The notes beneath the pieces are model-generated. The model was not told where the DNA came from, did no database searches, and saw only the letters and a list, made by a program, of their open reading frames with translations. DNA of 64,000 nucleotides from Nostoc foliaceum FACHB-393. GTDB lineage: Bacteria > Cyanobacteriota > Cyanobacteriia > Cyanobacteriales > Nostocaceae. Below are positions 36,766 through 45,822 of the stretch, in pieces (the first letter of the stretch is position 1; the number at the start of each line of letters is the position of its first letter). The stretch spans positions 80,119 to 144,118 of the forward strand of contig NZ_JACJTD010000019.1 of the NCBI RefSeq assembly GCF_014698505.1. The letters are read 5' to 3'. The position numbers and the translations under genes are program-made.

Positions 36766-37066
36766 AAATCATCCTCCAGTAGAAATAGGTAGGGAATTGA
36801 TAGTTTAAGTGACGAATAATTCTGTTTTTTGATTCATCAAAAACGTTATTTTTTTCCTCTCCTGCTTTTTTCTCTTCGAGTAGCTTTTTCACCCGTATTT
36901 GAATTTCTACATGATGCCCCACTCCTTCATAGGCCTGAGGGTTTTAGCTACTACGGGTAATGAGGTTTTCTAAATGGTAAAACACAAAAAACCCCGGCGA
37001 AACTAACCGAGGTAAGAGAGAAGTATGAATGACAATGAGATACAGCGATACTGAAATCGGAAAATC
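36766..37066. other. Short intergenic region with terminator
   Basis: These 301 bases show no gene of their own. They contain the terminator of the small light-harvesting-like gene (36985-37012) and the promoter of the COP23 gene. A minus-strand 81-codon frame overlapping the COP23 start has no protein character. Confidence 0.5.
36985..37012 (-). terminator. Intrinsic terminator of the ssl1498-like gene
   Basis: On the minus strand CCTCGG, a loop, and CCGGGG (one T-G wobble, extended by CG) are followed by TTTTTTGTGTTTT. Confidence 0.8.
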
Positions 37067-37237
37067 TTAGCTAACGCTAAAACCAACCAAAACTAAAGTC
37101 GTGACAATTAAAGTCGCAAAAAGACTTTGTAAAACATATTTACGTTGTTCCCAAATTGCCGGGTACTCGGCGTAGTAAACCTTGGGTTCGGCTGCGTAGT
37201 TATTGAGGATGCCGTCTTCATTTACAGTTGTGTACAT
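37067..37237 (-). CDS. ssl1498-like small light-harvesting-like membrane protein
   Basis: This 56-residue gene is short and easily missed. It reads MYTTVNEDGILNNYAAEP..., then YYAEYPAIWEQRKYVLQSLF and one transmembrane helix ATLIVTTLVLVGFSVS. The N-terminal GILNNYA-EPKVYYAEYP pattern is that of the ssl1498 family of light-harvesting-like proteins, which have one helix and lie in thylakoids. The start ATG is at 37235-37237 and the stop TAA at 37067-37069; a strong terminator follows. No close Shine-Dalgarno is seen. Its role in chlorophyll-protein assembly or photoprotection is inferred from the family. Confidence 0.85.
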   Translation of the reverse strand: MYTTVNEDGILNNYAAEPKVYYAEYPAIWEQRKYVLQSLFATLIVTTLVLVGFSVS

Positions 37238-37792
37238 AGTTTTTTCTTTTTTTATTTACTTATGTAACTAAATTTAACAAAATTGTTACAAAACGTCAAG
37301 AGGGCTTGACAAAAAAAGGTTGATGATTTTGATAGAAATTACTTATCAGGCAATACGCTTGGGTTAAGGCTTAACTCTTTGTCAAACAAAGTCAATTTTT
37401 TAACGAACCGCATACTCCTACGGGGAAGCAAGCTAGCAAGAGCGTCTCGTTAGAGAAAGACGCATAGACACCTTCGCGGAGCGTCTCGTAGAGAAGTGGC
37501 TTCCCGTTCGCGTAGCGTCTCCGAAGGAGAAGGGTAGGACGCAAAGGAAGAGAAAAAAGGGAAGAAAGAAATACTTAACTGAACTGTATTGACTTAGGGA
37601 ACTCCAAAAAATAAATTATCCTAATTTCTGGACTCAACACGACTGTTCCTCCCCCCCTGCTCCCTGCTCCTCTGTCAAAAAAGCGATGGGATATTTTTTT
37701 AGTTGGAAGTCCCTTATCAGGGCATAGGGAATTTAGGCGAAGCTGCCCCAGCCGCCGAAAGCGCCATATCTCTTGACTTACTGCTTATACGT
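37238..37792. repeat. Intergenic region with Nostoc-type repeats (about 37430-37545)
   Basis: No gene. The stretch 37430-37545 has repeated elements built from GCGTCTCGTTAGAGAA, CGGAGCGTCTCGTAGAGAAG and TCGCGTAGCGTCTCCGAAGG, common dispersed repeats of this group of genomes. CTTAACTGAACTGT recurs at 37574-37587, and a C/T-rich heptamer-like run is at about 37650. Confidence 0.7.
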
Positions 37793-38839
37793 TTAATTCT
37801 TCATCACCGCATCCAATAACACATTGGCATCAAAGCGGACTACATCTGTGCAAGGTAGCCCGGTTTCTGCTATTGTTTGAGCGATGCTTTCCTCAGCCGC
37901 AGACTGATCTAGATGGGCTGTGTTAAGCGCTATACCCACTACAGGAACACTTCCAAAAGCACCACCAGCACTAGCGACAGTTTCATAAAGTCGAATCACC
38001 TCTGGTAAAGGTGGAATTGGTACATGGGGATTATTGCGGTTATGAGTTTGTCCAGCGCGATGGACTAAAACCAGTTGGGTTGGTTGCGAACCACGGATTA
38101 AGGGTAGGGTTGCTGTTGAACCAGGATGTAACAGTGAACCTTGTCCTTCAATGTGCAGAATATCGTAGTTTTTGCCATAGCGCATGACTATCTGTTCTAC
38201 AGCACCAGCGGCAAAGTCTACCCGCACGGCATCTAAAGCCACGCCATCCCCTTCTAACATCACCCCAGTTTGGCCTGTGGCAAGAAATTTAGAACGCCAG
38301 CCCCGCAGTTTTGATGCCCAATGTAACTCTAGGCTAGTTGACATTTTACCGATCGCCATGTCGGTTCCCACTGTCAATACCCGCCGACAGGGAAGGGTGC
38401 GTGCCATTCCACTAGCAACACTTATATTAGATGGCTCTTTGCGTACATCCCAAATTAGTTGCCCTGGTTTGAGCAGTGCATTTAAATCTGGTATGTTCGC
38501 CATTGGTGTATGTAAACCATTTACCAGCGACATTCCAGCTTCTAGAGCATCTTTGATTTCTACCCAGTAATCATCTGGTACAGCACCACCACCTGGAGCA
38601 ATGCCAATTACCAAAACTTCCGGCTTGTACTCTAGGGCTGCGGCTACAGATGCCACAATCGGCACATCACGCTTGATACCTGTTAATTCTAGTAGGGATT
38701 TGCCAGCACATTCGCGATCAATTACGGCTACAATTGGGGCCTCACTATAACGTAGAATAGATAACCCCGTTTTGCCCTGTGTTCCAGTAGTTCCTTCATG
38801 TAGCAAGATAGCTACTCGTTGATTAAGTGGTAGACGCAC
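37793..38839 (-). CDS. DUF1611 family protein (DgcN-like)
   Basis: The 348-residue protein has an N-terminal Rossmann-like part (VAILLHEGTTGTQGKTGLSILRYSEAPIVAVIDRECAGKSL) and a C-terminal P-loop domain with GTDMAIGKMSTSLEL and an LATGQTGVMLEGDGVALDAVRVDFAAGAVEQ block. DUF1611 proteins include DgcN, reported as a D-glutamate N-acetyltransferase that works with the racemase/epimerase DgcA in marine bacteria. Here it overlaps the 3' end of the dipeptide epimerase gene by 17 bases, the same pairing. It is probably translationally coupled. The exact substrate in this cyanobacterium is unknown, so no symbol is assigned. Confidence 0.8.
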   Translation of the reverse strand: MRLPLNQRVAILLHEGTTGTQGKTGLSILRYSEAPIVAVIDRECAGKSLLELTGIKRDVPIVASVAAALEYKPEVLVIGIAPGGGAVPDDYWVEIKDALEAGMSLVNGLHTPMANIPDLNALLKPGQLIWDVRKEPSNISVASGMARTLPCRRVLTVGTDMAIGKMSTSLELHWASKLRGWRSKFLATGQTGVMLEGDGVALDAVRVDFAAGAVEQIVMRYGKNYDILHIEGQGSLLHPGSTATLPLIRGSQPTQLVLVHRAGQTHNRNNPHVPIPPLPEVIRLYETVASAGGAFGSVPVVGIALNTAHLDQSAAEESIAQTIAETGLPCTDVVRFDANVLLDAVMKN

Positions 38840-39875
38840 TGTGTTGTACCCCCAATCCTGGTAAATCGTTTGGCAAAACTCTCCCTTCTTTTAGCAATGC
38901 ACCCATAAAGGGATCATCGATTAAGTTGAGGTGACTGTCTAAATCTAGATAATCAGCTAATGGCGCTAGCTGTAATGCTGCTGTATTAGCTAGCGAACTG
39001 TCAGAATAGCAACCAAACATTACTTGCAACCCATAGGCTCGCGCTGTATGTACCATTCGCATTGCCTCGGTTAGTCCCCCTGATTTCATCAGTTTGATAT
39101 TAATACCATCCACGTAGTTTGCCAAATCGGGAATATCGGAGCTTGTGAAACAACTTTCATCGACAAAGATGGGCAGAGGAGAGTGTTCTTTGAGTTTTGC
39201 TAAACTTTTTTCCTGCCCTCGTGGCAATGGCTGTTCTACATACTTTATACCTAATTCAGCCAGCCAATTGCACATTGCGATCGCATCTTCTAAACTCCAG
39301 CCACCGTTAGCATCAACAAATAATTCTGGTTCAGATGCTTCTTCTCGCACTGCTAATAGCATTTTTTTATCTGCTTCTATGCCATCAGGACTACCTAGCT
39401 TTACCTTGAAAAGGCGGACATCGGTAAATTGTAACCAGTCTCGCGCTCTCGCTCTGGCACCTTCAGGTGAATTAATCCCAATTGTGACAGAAGTCGGGAC
39501 TATTTGATTGCGATCGAGTCCCCAAATTTGCCACAAGGGTAATCCTACGCGCTTACCCAACCAGTCGTGCATTGCTATATCCAAGGCTGCTCTTGCAGCA
39601 GAAGGAACCTGCTTTTGTGTTAAAACTTGCTCAATTTGCTGCCTTTGCAAGGGGCCGAATGCTTGCAACAGTGGCACAACTTGTTCTAAAGCATTTTTGA
39701 TCGTATCAGTTGATTGCCGATGATTACCCACACCAAATGGTGATGCTTCCCCCCAGCCTTCGATCCCATCATGTGAAATTCTCACCCAGACATTAGTTGT
39801 CTGTGCCGTTGTACCTCGACTAATAGTCAACGGAAACCTTTTGTTTACTGTAAATAAATTTATATTTATTTGCAT
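38823..39875 (-). CDS. Enolase-superfamily dipeptide epimerase (DgcA / YcjG type)
   Basis: The enzyme of about 350 residues (start chosen at Met of MQININLFTVNKRFPL, 39875, because the 15 preceding codons have no family character) belongs to the muconate-lactonizing group. It has the TIM-barrel motifs DVRLFKVKLGSPDG (KxK base), VDANGGWSLEDA (metal Asp), YVEQPLP (metal Glu), VDESCFTSSD (metal Asp) and INIKLMKSGGLTEA (Lys base), which fit L-Ala-D/L-Glu epimerases or the related DgcA N-acetyl-glutamate racemase. The partner DUF1611 gene supports the latter. It is divergent from the Nudix gene. Confidence 0.87.
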   Translation of the reverse strand: MQININLFTVNKRFPLTISRGTTAQTTNVWVRISHDGIEGWGEASPFGVGNHRQSTDTIKNALEQVVPLLQAFGPLQRQQIEQVLTQKQVPSAARAALDIAMHDWLGKRVGLPLWQIWGLDRNQIVPTSVTIGINSPEGARARARDWLQFTDVRLFKVKLGSPDGIEADKKMLLAVREEASEPELFVDANGGWSLEDAIAMCNWLAELGIKYVEQPLPRGQEKSLAKLKEHSPLPIFVDESCFTSSDIPDLANYVDGINIKLMKSGGLTEAMRMVHTARAYGLQVMFGCYSDSSLANTAALQLAPLADYLDLDSHLNLIDDPFMGALLKEGRVLPNDLPGLGVQHSASTT

Positions 39876-40002
39876 ACTGGTTATACATATTATGTTATGC
39901 AAAAGCCAGTGTAAGTTCAAAGTTTAGATTATCAGATGCATCTGTTATACTTTTTTACATTCATTGCTTGATGACTAAAAGTTTTATACATTATTTTTAT
40001 TT

Positions 40003-40554
40003 ATGAACAACTTAAAAAAATGGAAGATTTTAAAATCAAAAATGGTTTTAGCTCATCCTTGGTGTCAGGTGAGGCAGGATGAAATAGAATTACCCAACGG
40101 CAAGATTATAGATGATTATTTTGTCAGTATTAAACCAGATGTGGCGATGATTTTACCTATCACTAGTAATAGAGAAATAATTTTTGTCCGGCAATATAGA
40201 CATGCCGTAGGTGAATTTTTCTTGGAACTGCCAGCAGGGAATTTCGATCCCGCAAAAGAGAGTGCAGAAGTAGCAGCGATTAGAGAACTGACTGAAGAGA
40301 CTGGTTATATTCCTCAAGAATTGAGAAAAATAGGAACTTTATACGATAAGCCAAGTAAGGATACCAATAAAATACATTTATTTTTAGCAGAGAATGTGAA
40401 CAAACTTGGAGAGCAACAACTAGATATCACAGAAGAGATTGAAGTTGTATCAATTCCCGTGGAATCAGTTTTAGATAAAATTATTCAAGGAAAAATTTCT
40501 GTTGCAGGTACTATAGCGGCACTTTTCTTAGGTTTGAAGTTTATCAATTATTAA
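40003..40554 (+). CDS. Nudix hydrolase, ADP-ribose pyrophosphatase type
   Basis: A 183-residue cytosolic enzyme. The Nudix box GNFDPAKESAEVAAIRELTEETGYI matches GX5EX7REUXEEXGU, and upstream segments VAMILPITSNREIIFVRQYRHAVGEFFLELPAG are typical of ADP-ribose pyrophosphatases (NudF/NUDT5 type). The likely substrate is ADP-ribose or a similar nucleoside diphosphate derivative. It ends 20 bases before the TIR-domain gene, so the pair is probably one transcript. This neighbour relation is discussed in the findings. Confidence 0.87.
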   Translation: MNNLKKWKILKSKMVLAHPWCQVRQDEIELPNGKIIDDYFVSIKPDVAMILPITSNREIIFVRQYRHAVGEFFLELPAGNFDPAKESAEVAAIRELTEETGYIPQELRKIGTLYDKPSKDTNKIHLFLAENVNKLGEQQLDITEEIEVVSIPVESVLDKIIQGKISVAGTIAALFLGLKFINY

Positions 40555-40574
40555 TAATCTAAGGGTTAATTATT

Positions 40575-41984
40575 ATGTTTATTTTTACAGTAACTGCTGA
40601 TACTTTCCTGAAAGTTCGTCCAAGTGAGTTAGCGGAACTAGCTGAAGATGAAAAACTTCTAATTCAAGTCAAAAGTGTCCTTGAAGTCATTTCTTATGCT
40701 GAGGAGGAAGAATATTACAGAATTACCTTGAAAAACTCTATCAATGGGAAAGATACATGGTTTATCCGTAAGAAGTATATTAAGATATGTGTTTTGCAGG
40801 ATTTATCTGAATACACTCCAAGATCCGCAACATCTGATGTACCACCAGACTCGGTAATATACCAACCTAGACCTCAAAGCTCGGCATCCCAGGCTCAAGG
40901 CTCTACAAGCTTTTGGAAGAAGCTGTTACCTGCTAAAATCAACTCAGTAATTACTCGTAAAGCCTTTGAATTTTTGGCTGACGGTTTGGTTAGTTACAGT
41001 GGATTAGGGGTAGAAGCAAACAGTAATGTTCCAGTAAATGAGTCGAGTTGGGATAGTAGCGATATCGAGGTTGAAAAAGAAGTTATTAAGCAGTTAAAAG
41101 CGCAACTGCAAGAAACCCCAACTATTCAAGAATGCTCTTCACAACCTGCTGATATAGCGAAAGATTTGGTAGATTGCAGTGTGTTTAGTCCTGCTTCTGT
41201 AACTCCAGACGATATGTTTCTTGTCCAAGTCTTTGTTCATCTTCCTGAACAAGTTGAATTTGCCAAACAGTATGCTCAACAATTTGATCCTGAAGCTAAA
41301 CAATTAGGAGTGAGAAGTTTAGGAGTACCTATTAAACGAGGAAGTGAACTCACGTTTAACTTGTCAATTCCAAAACTAGAAGTGGACGATCCGATTCAAC
41401 GGTTGAGTTGGAATGGTAAAGCAGATTCTATTCAATTTGGTGTAACGGTTCCTGGTGATATCACTCAGAAAACAGTCATTGGAACTGTGACTGTCAGCCA
41501 AAATACAATTCCTCTTGGACATCTAAAATTCAAACTATCAATTATTCCTTCTGCATCTTCTACATCCAAACACCCCCAATTAGTGGGAGAAGTAGCTCGA
41601 TATTATAGAAAAGCATTCGTCTCTTACTCTTCTAAAGATCGGATAGAAGTTCTTAAAAGGGTGCAAGGACTGGCTGTAAGTGGTATTACAGTTTTTCAAG
41701 ATATCCTAAATTTAGAACCTGGCGATCGCTGGGAGCAAGAACTTTATCGCAACATTGATGAGTGTGATCTCTTTCTACTATTTTGGTCTACTGCTGCGAA
41801 AGAATCGCCGTGGGTGCTTAAAGAAGTGTTGTATGCCCTTGAACGGCAAGGATCTGATGGATTGCGTTCCCCCGAAATTATTCCTGTAATCATTGAAGGC
41901 CCACCGCTTGTTCCTCCACCCCCTGAATTGCAGGATCTTCATTTTAATGACAAACTTCTTTACTTAATGGCGACATCTAAATAG
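40575..41984 (+). CDS. TIR-domain protein with N-terminal SH3-like and central beta-rich domains
   Basis: The 469-residue protein has an SH3-like N-terminal module (about 1-75: VTADTFLKVRPSELAEL, WFIRKKYIKI), a variable linker, a central beta-sandwich-like domain (about 215-335: FLVQVFVHLPEQVEFAKQY, PIKRGSELTFNLSIP, IGTVTVSQNTIPLGHLKFKLSI) of the kind that accompanies TIR domains in cyanobacterial proteins, and a C-terminal TIR domain (about 345-465: AFVSYSSKDRIEVLKRVQGL, FQDILNLEPGDRWEQELYRNIDECDLFLLFWS). Glu residues in RWEQEL lie where TIR NADases have their catalytic Glu. It may be an NAD-cleaving immune or signalling enzyme. Confidence 0.82.
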   Translation: MFIFTVTADTFLKVRPSELAELAEDEKLLIQVKSVLEVISYAEEEEYYRITLKNSINGKDTWFIRKKYIKICVLQDLSEYTPRSATSDVPPDSVIYQPRPQSSASQAQGSTSFWKKLLPAKINSVITRKAFEFLADGLVSYSGLGVEANSNVPVNESSWDSSDIEVEKEVIKQLKAQLQETPTIQECSSQPADIAKDLVDCSVFSPASVTPDDMFLVQVFVHLPEQVEFAKQYAQQFDPEAKQLGVRSLGVPIKRGSELTFNLSIPKLEVDDPIQRLSWNGKADSIQFGVTVPGDITQKTVIGTVTVSQNTIPLGHLKFKLSIIPSASSTSKHPQLVGEVARYYRKAFVSYSSKDRIEVLKRVQGLAVSGITVFQDILNLEPGDRWEQELYRNIDECDLFLLFWSTAAKESPWVLKEVLYALERQGSDGLRSPEIIPVIIEGPPLVPPPPELQDLHFNDKLLYLMATSK

Positions 41985-42036
41985 CAGATGGCGCTCCAAT
42001 TGGAGTATTACGCCAGCCACCTAATTTTTTAGTTTT

Positions 42037-42960
42037 TTATCTTGCCCATTGCTGCAAGATGTAAGCATAAAAAGCCTCTTTATCTACCTTATCCATTGCA
42101 TAAATTTTCCGGCCACCAGGAACTACTTTAGTCCGTCCCTGACTAAGACCAGTGGTGATAATTTCTGTTTCCCATTCGCGCAATTGATAAAATTCTGGAT
42201 GTCCCAAATAAGCAGTTGCTAAGACATCCCAAAAATAATAATCTTGGGGGATAACTAGTGCATAACATTGTCCGGCTAAATCAGAGATGGGATAGTGGCG
42301 TTGTCGTCCCATTTTGTATACTAACTCCGATGTAACTGGGACATTGTTAGTCAAATCCAAAGGACACATAATAATTTCAATTTGGGTTTGCCATACCCGC
42401 GCTGCTGAAACCGCATCCCAATAAACATTCCATTCAGCAGAACCATCTTGTCCTGCTTCCAGACTTTTTTCCACATTACCACCGACATTTAATGCACCCC
42501 CCATCCACACAATCTTGTGAATCTTGGCTTCAATGTCTGGTGCTTTGTCTAATGCCACTGCTACTGTGGTTAACGGTCCAGTTACCATCAACGTTACGGG
42601 GTCTGATGCCTCCTGCAACACCTTGATCATGAAATCTTGACCTGTTTGGGCAACCAGAGGCGTAGTGATGGTTTCGCTTTGATTGAGAATGGGGAGATGG
42701 TCAATGATAAAGGAATCACGGCGATAGAGAGTAGGAAATGGATTGATACCGCGCACAGTACTTTCTGCAACTGGGATATGAGAAAATCCCATCAAATCGA
42801 TAATTTTACGTGTGGCGCTAACAGCCGGTTGAACGTAGCAATCGGCTGGAGTGACTACAACACCAAGGAGTTCAATATGATCCATTGTCAACAGCAGCAT
42901 AGTTGCTAAATAATCATCTACACCGCCATCGTGATCCATTAATACTAGTTGTTTTGTCAT
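42037..42960 (-). CDS. Inosine-uridine-preferring nucleoside hydrolase family protein
   Basis: The start at 42960 (MTKQLVLMDHDGGVDDYLATMLL) was chosen because DxDGxDD, the calcium-binding motif, follows it directly; the open frame extends 55 codons further through the neighbouring gene's 5' end. At about 307 residues the length fits the IUNH family. Further motifs: VTGPLTTVAVALDKAPDIEAKIHKIVWMGGA, NVYWDAVSAARVW, and HPEFY. It hydrolyses the N-glycosidic bond of ribonucleosides. It is convergent with the TIR gene and divergent, by 15 bases, from a cytosine deaminase gene: together they would salvage pyrimidines. Confidence 0.87.
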   Translation of the reverse strand: MTKQLVLMDHDGGVDDYLATMLLLTMDHIELLGVVVTPADCYVQPAVSATRKIIDLMGFSHIPVAESTVRGINPFPTLYRRDSFIIDHLPILNQSETITTPLVAQTGQDFMIKVLQEASDPVTLMVTGPLTTVAVALDKAPDIEAKIHKIVWMGGALNVGGNVEKSLEAGQDGSAEWNVYWDAVSAARVWQTQIEIIMCPLDLTNNVPVTSELVYKMGRQRHYPISDLAGQCYALVIPQDYYFWDVLATAYLGHPEFYQLREWETEIITTGLSQGRTKVVPGGRKIYAMDKVDKEAFYAYILQQWAR

Positions 42961-42975
42961 AAAAGGAGAATTAAT

Positions 42976-43407
42976 ATGGACGAGTTTATGGAAGCTGCTA
43001 TTCAAGAAGCAAAACAAGGCAGACAAGAAGGTGGAATTCCCATTGGTTCGGTTCTCGTCAAGGATGGCAAAATTCTCGGCAGAGGACACAATAAACGTGT
43101 GCAAGATGCAGATCCTGTCACCCACGCGGAAATCGATTGTCTTCGTAATGCTGGGAGAGTTGGGAGCTACAGAGGTACTACACTTTATTCAACTTTAATG
43201 CCGTGCTACCTGTGCGCTGGGGCAGTAGTACAATTTGGGATTAAAAAAGTCGTTGTCGGAGAATCCAGAACTTTTCCTGGTGCTAAAGAATTTATGGTAT
43301 CTCACGGCGTGGAAGTAATTGATCTTAATCTTGACAATTGTGAACAAATGATGAGTGAGTTTATTGAAACTAACCCCGAACTTTGGAATGAAGATATCGG
43401 TAATTAA
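42976..43407 (+). CDS. Cytosine deaminase of the fungal (FCY1) type
   Basis: The 143-residue zinc enzyme starts at ATG 42976, with AAGGAG at 42963-42968 fixing the start. Zinc and catalytic motifs are THAEIDCL (His, proton-shuttle Glu) and TLMPCYLCAGAVV (two Cys). Flanking sequence (GRGHNKRVQDADPVTHAE, IGSVLVKDGKILG, VVGESRTFPGAKEFM, and the end ELWNEDIGN) closely follows what I recall of yeast cytosine deaminase, rather than bacterial CodA (amidohydrolase type) or TadA. It converts cytosine to uracil. The Shine-Dalgarno sits in the 15-base divergent gap. Confidence 0.88.
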   Translation: MDEFMEAAIQEAKQGRQEGGIPIGSVLVKDGKILGRGHNKRVQDADPVTHAEIDCLRNAGRVGSYRGTTLYSTLMPCYLCAGAVVQFGIKKVVVGESRTFPGAKEFMVSHGVEVIDLNLDNCEQMMSEFIETNPELWNEDIGN

Positions 43408-43450
43408 AGACGCGATTAATCGTACAAGAGAGACGCGATTAATCGCGTCT
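43408..43450. repeat. Dispersed palindrome AGACGCGATTAATCGCGTCT and a partial copy
   Basis: A perfect 20-base palindrome at 43431-43450 follows a partial copy at 43408-43425 that begins immediately after the deaminase stop codon. Related palindromes occur at 52844-52908 and 59543-59566. Confidence 0.85.
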
Positions 43451-43591
43451 GTACAAAAGTAGCCAGCGTCTTGGTAACTTTTGATAGGAAAATTATCATA
43501 GGAGCGATCGCTATCTAAAAAGCCACTCTGGAGAAGAAGAGGCTCTTTCGCCCAGAAAAAAAAGTTACCTTCACACGGACACTCATCACTC

Positions 43592-44716
43592 CTAACCCAG
43601 CAAAAGTGTGCTGTTATTATCAATCATGGTAAGAGTTCCACTAGTAGCCATGCCTGGGTTGGGCTGCGCCGATGCACCATAGGACTGAATGTAACGCCGC
43701 ACTTCTAGCGGAAAGTGGGGGTAATCTAACATCGCATCCCCATCGGCAATAGTTGCCCAGAAGTCTCGCAAACTAGGAGCTAATTTTTTTGCCTGCGATA
43801 ACGGTAAGTTTAATGGAGAAAGAGTTAGTAGCTTAATTAAAAATGGAAAAGAGCGATCGCCCATCCATTGCCGCGATGACTGTTGCAAGTCGGGAAACTC
43901 AGGCACTGACTCTACCCGATGGGATAGAATTTGCAACGATTCTTTACCTTGGTTATCCCGATGAAACTCTAGCACCCGATAAGGGTGAGGATAGCTCACT
44001 AAAGAACCAGTGGTAATATCATATACTCCATCTGAGTAAGCAATATCCTGAACGTGCAAATGCCCCGTAAATACTAGTTTGACTCCGTAGCGCCTTAGCA
44101 GCTGCAACAGTTCTGCTGAATTGGACAACATATAGCGATTTGCTAGTGGATGATTTGATTGATTGGGCAAGTGCTCAACCACATTATGATGCACCATCAC
44201 CAGAACTAATTCATCACTAGATGCCGCCAATACTTCTTCTAACCACTGTAGTTGTTTGGTATCCAAACACCCTACCTGCTCACCCTGGTCATTAAAGGAG
44301 TTAGAATTCAGTCCAATTAGCTTAACTCCAGGCAATAACTGACGCGTGTAGTAAATCTGCTGCGGATCTTCATAGCCAAACTTCGTGTAATAGTAGGGAA
44401 AATCCGCAAAAGCAATTGATTGCTGATTAGCCAACAGCACAGGAACGTCATGATTGCCAGGAACTACATAGACGGGAAAAGGTAGCTGGGCTAAACATTG
44501 TTGTAACCAGGCATGGTTCTCTGGTTCGCCGTGTTGGGTTAAATCTCCTGGCAACAACAAGAAATCTAAATCGAGTTGGATTAGATGTTCTAGTACACTT
44601 TTAAATGCTGAGATACTTACTTCCACCAGATGAAACCGACTGGGATGATCCCAGATTGTGTGAGGAAGTGCCAGGTGTAAGTCGCTGACTACCGCAAAGC
44701 GAAAATTGAGAGTCAT
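43592..44716 (-). CDS. Calcineurin-like metallophosphoesterase
   Basis: The 374-residue enzyme has the five metal-site motifs of the superfamily: VSDLHLA, LLLPGDLTQHGEPEN, VVPGNHDVPV, VMVHHNVVEH and FTGHLHVQD. This order and the short DLHLA start suggest the CpdA/Icc group (cyclic nucleotide phosphodiesterases and related enzymes), but the substrate is unknown. The C-terminal 100 residues (QSSRQWMGDRSFPFLIKLLTLSPLNLP...) are an extension conserved in cyanobacterial relatives by my recollection. The deaminase lies downstream in convergent orientation. Confidence 0.87.
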   Translation of the reverse strand: MTLNFRFAVVSDLHLALPHTIWDHPSRFHLVEVSISAFKSVLEHLIQLDLDFLLLPGDLTQHGEPENHAWLQQCLAQLPFPVYVVPGNHDVPVLLANQQSIAFADFPYYYTKFGYEDPQQIYYTRQLLPGVKLIGLNSNSFNDQGEQVGCLDTKQLQWLEEVLAASSDELVLVMVHHNVVEHLPNQSNHPLANRYMLSNSAELLQLLRRYGVKLVFTGHLHVQDIAYSDGVYDITTGSLVSYPHPYRVLEFHRDNQGKESLQILSHRVESVPEFPDLQQSSRQWMGDRSFPFLIKLLTLSPLNLPLSQAKKLAPSLRDFWATIADGDAMLDYPHFPLEVRRYIQSYGASAQPNPGMATSGTLTMIDNNSTLLLG

Positions 44717-44949
44717 TGATTTATAAAAATGTTAAAGCAGGGGTTAAAATAAGCCTTTTCCCAAAAGTATAACGCTTGCTTTGTTTCACTGCTCAGAAGT
44801 GCGTCTGTTTAACTTTTGTATACATGAATCATCGATTACACACTATGGTGATAATTAATTTCATATAATCGCTTTGTTTCTTGGTTTCTCTGCTACTCCC
44901 CTTTTCGGTAAAATAACTTAGCAGATCAGCAAGGAACAGGTTCAGGATC

Positions 44950-45822
44950 ATGGCTCAAGCTAGTATTGGGATTATTGGTGGCAGTGGTCTGTATAAAATG
45001 GATGCGCTCAAAGATGTGGAAGAGGTGCATATCCAAACTCCATTTGGTTCACCATCAGATGCTTTGATTCTGGGAACTTTGGATGGGACAAGGGTAGCTT
45101 TTTTAGCGCGTCATGGCCGTAATCATACACTGTTACCCTCTGAGTTACCGTTTCGCGCTAATATTTATGCGATGAAGCAATTGGGTGTGGAGTATTTAAT
45201 TTCAGCTAGTGCTGTTGGTTCCTTGAAAGCAGAGGCGAAACCACTGGATATGGTGGTGCCAGATCAGTTTATTGATAGAACAAAAAATCGGATTTCAACG
45301 TTTTTTGGTGAGGGAATTGTTGCTCACATTGCCTTTGGCGATCCGATTTGTAAGAATTTGGCTGTTGTGTTGGCAGATGCGATCGCATCTCTCAATTTAC
45401 CAGAAGTTACTCTCCATCGCGGCGGTACTTATGTGTGCATGGAAGGGCCGGCTTTTTCTACAAAGGCAGAATCGAATCTTTACCGCAGTTGGGATGCAAC
45501 AATCATTGGAATGACGAATTTACCAGAGGCGAAGTTGGCAAGAGAAGCGGAAATTGCTTATGCAACCTTAGCGCTGGTGACAGATTATGATTGTTGGCAT
45601 CCAGACCATGACAGTGTGACGGTGGAGATGGTGATTGGCAATTTGCTGCGGAATGCTGTGAATGCTCAAAAGGTGATTCAAGAAACTGTGCGGCGCTTGA
45701 GTGAGAATCCGCCAACCAGTGAGGCGCATTCGGCGTTGCAGTATGCGATTTTGACTCAGTTGGATAAAGCACCAGCCGCGACGAAGGAAAAGTTAGGGTT
45801 ATTGTTGCAGAAGTATTTGTAG
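44950..45822 (+). CDS. mtnP: S-methyl-5'-thioadenosine phosphorylase
   Basis: The 290-residue enzyme splits methylthioadenosine into adenine and methylthioribose-1-phosphate for methionine salvage. Features: [17 protein letters not shown], phosphate-site [71 protein letters not shown] and the VTDYDCWH substrate-binding segment, in usual order and length. It is monocistronic. Three HIP1 copies lie within 65 bases of its stop. Confidence 0.95.
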   Translation: MAQASIGIIGGSGLYKMDALKDVEEVHIQTPFGSPSDALILGTLDGTRVAFLARHGRNHTLLPSELPFRANIYAMKQLGVEYLISASAVGSLKAEAKPLDMVVPDQFIDRTKNRISTFFGEGIVAHIAFGDPICKNLAVVLADAIASLNLPEVTLHRGGTYVCMEGPAFSTKAESNLYRSWDATIIGMTNLPEAKLAREAEIAYATLALVTDYDCWHPDHDSVTVEMVIGNLLRNAVNAQKVIQETVRRLSENPPTSEAHSALQYAILTQLDKAPAATKEKLGLLLQKYL

